Shown: in pieces, positions 62,715-64,000 of the stretch | Layout: the number at the start of each line of letters is the position of its first letter | Numbering within the stretch: position 1 is the stretch's first letter | DNA from: SZAS-103 sp038316385 | GTDB lineage: Bacteria; Pseudomonadota; Gammaproteobacteria; Xanthomonadales; Xanthomonadaceae | NCBI GenBank assembly: GCA_038316385.1 | Contig: JBBQAN010000007.1 | Location: 75,735 to 139,734, forward strand | Length of the DNA stretch: 64,000 nucleotides | Reading direction: 5' to 3' | The notes under the pieces: generated by a model | The model's input: the letters and a program-made list of their open reading frames with translations, nothing else | What the model was told of the DNA's origin: nothing | The model's database searches: none | Translations under genes and position numbers: made by a program

Positions 62715-63869
62715 ATGACGAACGCGGAATTCCGGGAAGTGGCGATATCAGGTGGCATCGTGACTATTGAGGTTCGCGATAATGGTAATGGACTGGCGCT
62801 TTCTTTCGGATATCGTCATTCCCGCCCTGTCCCTTGCAGTTTGTGGTCTTTATGGGCTATATCGCCAGGCATCCCATTGGGATTTCTACCAATGGGAGGG
62901 ATCGGGAGTCCAATGCCGCCTCGACCGTTGCCAGATGCGGTTCCGGTTTACATGCCTTGTGATAGTGAAGGCAAATTTGGTCGAGAGTGTCGGCGATGCA
63001 ACAAGAAGTGGCGCGATGAAGGTGCCGGTTCCAGTGTCATTTGTCCTTACTGCGGGCTAAAAATAGGCACGCACAACACTTTGACCGCTGGGCAGCGCAA
63101 ATATCTACATGCATATTTCGAAAAGTTGGATCAGGCACTGCGGTCGACTGTCCCTGGATCATATGAAATTGATCTTGATCAAGTGGCTGATGCTGCTAAT
63201 GATCCGGATGATAGGCCAGAGCACTTTTTTTCGGAGGAGGCGCAGCAAAACGCCTTCCGGTGTTCGGCTTGCAACGCGTACAACGATATTCTTGGTACTA
63301 CGGGATATTGCGCGCTATGCGGTTCTAGAAGCGACCTCGATTTCGTCCAAAGGCAACGTATGCCGAGCATTCGCGCTCGAATCCACTCTGGCGCGTCGTC
63401 GATGGGGGACTGCATCAGAGATGTTATTTCGCTCTTCGATGGCGTTGTTCGTCAATTGATTGACCAGCTCTTGGTTCGTGTTCCACTCCGGCGCAAACGC
63501 GCTGCTCCCCTAGAGCAGCGATCATTTCAGGCACTCAAAGAGATAGTGAGAGCCATTGACGCGGCATTTGCAATTGACATGTTTGACAGTTTATCGGAAT
63601 CGGATCAAGTGTTTTGCTCCCTAATGTTTTATCGAAGACATGTTTATGAGCATAATGGTGGTTTGGTCGATGCGAGATATTTGGAGGTTACTGGTGACAA
63701 CGTCCGGCTAGGTCAGGCATTGCGTGATTCTTCCAATGATGTTCAGCGATTGACCGAGCTTGTTGTAAAAATGATCCACACTCTTGTTGACGGATTTCAT
63801 GAAATATTTCCTCCGATGGAGGGTCCGATCAAGCGCGAGCAAACGCGCCAAGCTAGAGAGGCTGCTTAG
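62715..63869 (+). CDS. Double zinc-ribbon protein with C-terminal HEPN-like motif
   Basis: A 384-residue protein of unknown function. Two zinc ribbons are visible: Cys92/Cys95 with Cys110/Cys113, and Cys183/Cys186 with Cys199/Cys202. The C-terminal half is helical. It contains YRRHVYEHNGGLVDARYL (about residues 306-323), with Arg308-x4-His313, the R-x4-6-H form of HEPN ribonuclease-type domains. The N-terminal 60 residues look unnatural: a good membrane-helix sequence lies in another frame over 62788-62870, so a frameshift or a different start is possible. GGAAG upstream favours the ATG at 62715. Composition is AT-rich like the preceding pair. Confidence 0.6.
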   Translation: MTNAEFREVAISGGIVTIEVRDNGNGLALSFGYRHSRPVPCSLWSLWAISPGIPLGFLPMGGIGSPMPPRPLPDAVPVYMPCDSEGKFGRECRRCNKKWRDEGAGSSVICPYCGLKIGTHNTLTAGQRKYLHAYFEKLDQALRSTVPGSYEIDLDQVADAANDPDDRPEHFFSEEAQQNAFRCSACNAYNDILGTTGYCALCGSRSDLDFVQRQRMPSIRARIHSGASSMGDCIRDVISLFDGVVRQLIDQLLVRVPLRRKRAAPLEQRSFQALKEIVRAIDAAFAIDMFDSLSESDQVFCSLMFYRRHVYEHNGGLVDARYLEVTGDNVRLGQALRDSSNDVQRLTELVVKMIHTLVDGFHEIFPPMEGPIKREQTRQAREAA

Positions 63870-63884
63870 ACTCAATCTTCAAGT

Positions 63885-63909
63885 GCAACACCCTGACGTA
63901 AGGTGTTGC
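63885..63909 (+). promoter_or_regulatory. Hairpin covering the ribosome-binding site of the IS30 transposase gene
   Basis: GCAACACC (63885-63892) pairs perfectly with GGTGTTGC (63902-63909) around a nine-base loop, ending one base before the transposase ATG. The only Shine-Dalgarno-like bases (AAGG, 63900-63903) lie partly in the stem. In messages reading in from outside, translation would be blocked, a known self-limiting device of insertion sequences. It probably lies at or near the left end of the element. Confidence 0.55.
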
Positions 63910-63910
63910 C

Positions 63911-64000
63911 ATGGAAAAACAGTATCAGCATTTGAGTGTTGAAGATCGAGCGGTGATCAGGATCGAACGTGGTCGTGGAGCGAGCATGCGATCGATCGCG
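63911..64000 (+). mobile_element. IS30-family transposase, N-terminal 30 codons (cut by window edge)
   Basis: The visible start, MEKQYQHLSVEDRAVIRIER followed by GRGASMRSIA, matches the N-terminal helix-turn-helix region of IS30-family transposases (usual pattern LS-x-EERA-x-I...G-S-x-R-x-IA). The rest lies beyond the window, so integrity cannot be judged. It immediately follows the zinc-ribbon gene (41 bases after its stop) and supports the view that 60.7-64 kb is an accessory segment. Confidence 0.85.

Noticed and set aside
62767..63060. Separate 97-codon gene overlapping the zinc-ribbon gene
   Set aside because: Only its first 30 residues look natural; the rest is a shadow of the first zinc ribbon. 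Kept as a frameshift question instead.

Overview
The window looks like chromosomal DNA of a high-GC gammaproteobacterium of the order Lysobacterales (Xanthomonadales), probably near Rhodanobacteraceae/Xanthomonadaceae. The evidence is a Xanthomonas-type MetX-like serine/homoserine O-succinyltransferase, a GyrA carrying Gln at position 83 as in Stenotrophomonas/Xanthomonas, a long LigA with a lineage-type insertion, an RluB with a huge G/P/R-rich tail, and the scpA-scpB-rluB and smc-zipA-ligA clusters. About 60.7 kb is ordinary, densely packed core genome. The last 3.3 kb (60.7-64.0 kb) is AT-richer accessory DNA ending in an IS30-type transposase. I saw no tRNA, rRNA or CRISPR array.

Layout. 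1-8.5 kb (minus strand): a complete cytochrome c maturation operon, ccmABCDEFGHI, with mostly overlapping start/stop codons, followed by a MetX-family O-acyltransferase and a cysteine dioxygenase cut by the window edge. 8.6-10.7 kb (plus): a methionine/glutamine-type aminotransferase and an omega-amidase, which together make a plausible last step of methionine salvage; mtnA of the same pathway lies at 27.9 kb. 10.7-17.3 kb (minus): an AsmA protein, rluB, scpB, scpA and a YciO/TsaC-family protein. 17.4-18.7 kb: yciI-bolA and a nitroreductase-fold protein with the iodotyrosine-deiodinase active-site signature. 19.0-26.8 kb (plus): smc, zipA, ligA, epmA. 27-42.4 kb (plus): a secreted triple-DUF3011 protein, mtnA, gyrA, a four-PDZ HtrA-like protease with an adjacent pseudoprotease, then an alpha-2-macroglobulin lipoprotein with penicillin-binding protein 1C.

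42.4-60.7 kb: a ferritin-like protein, a peroxiredoxin and a CbpA/DnaJ-type cochaperone; a PilH-like response regulator; an AcuI-type reductase; a secreted M3 oligopeptidase; the 2-oxoglutarate dehydrogenase operon sucA-sucB-lpdA with a small secreted DUF6438-like protein attached; a purB-roxA-GNAT operon; and fumC. Fumarase and the 2-oxoglutarate dehydrogenase complex are both TCA-cycle enzymes.

60.8-64.0 kb is the part most likely to be new. It holds a membrane-anchored receiver-domain protein translationally coupled to a HATPase (histidine-kinase-like) protein, two AT-rich imperfect inverted repeats, a double zinc-ribbon protein with a HEPN-like R-x4-H motif near its C-terminus, and the start of an IS30 transposase gene whose ribosome-binding site sits inside a hairpin. 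Composition, content and neighbourhood suggest an acquired signalling or conflict (possibly antiphage) module, but its function is not established by anything in the sequence.
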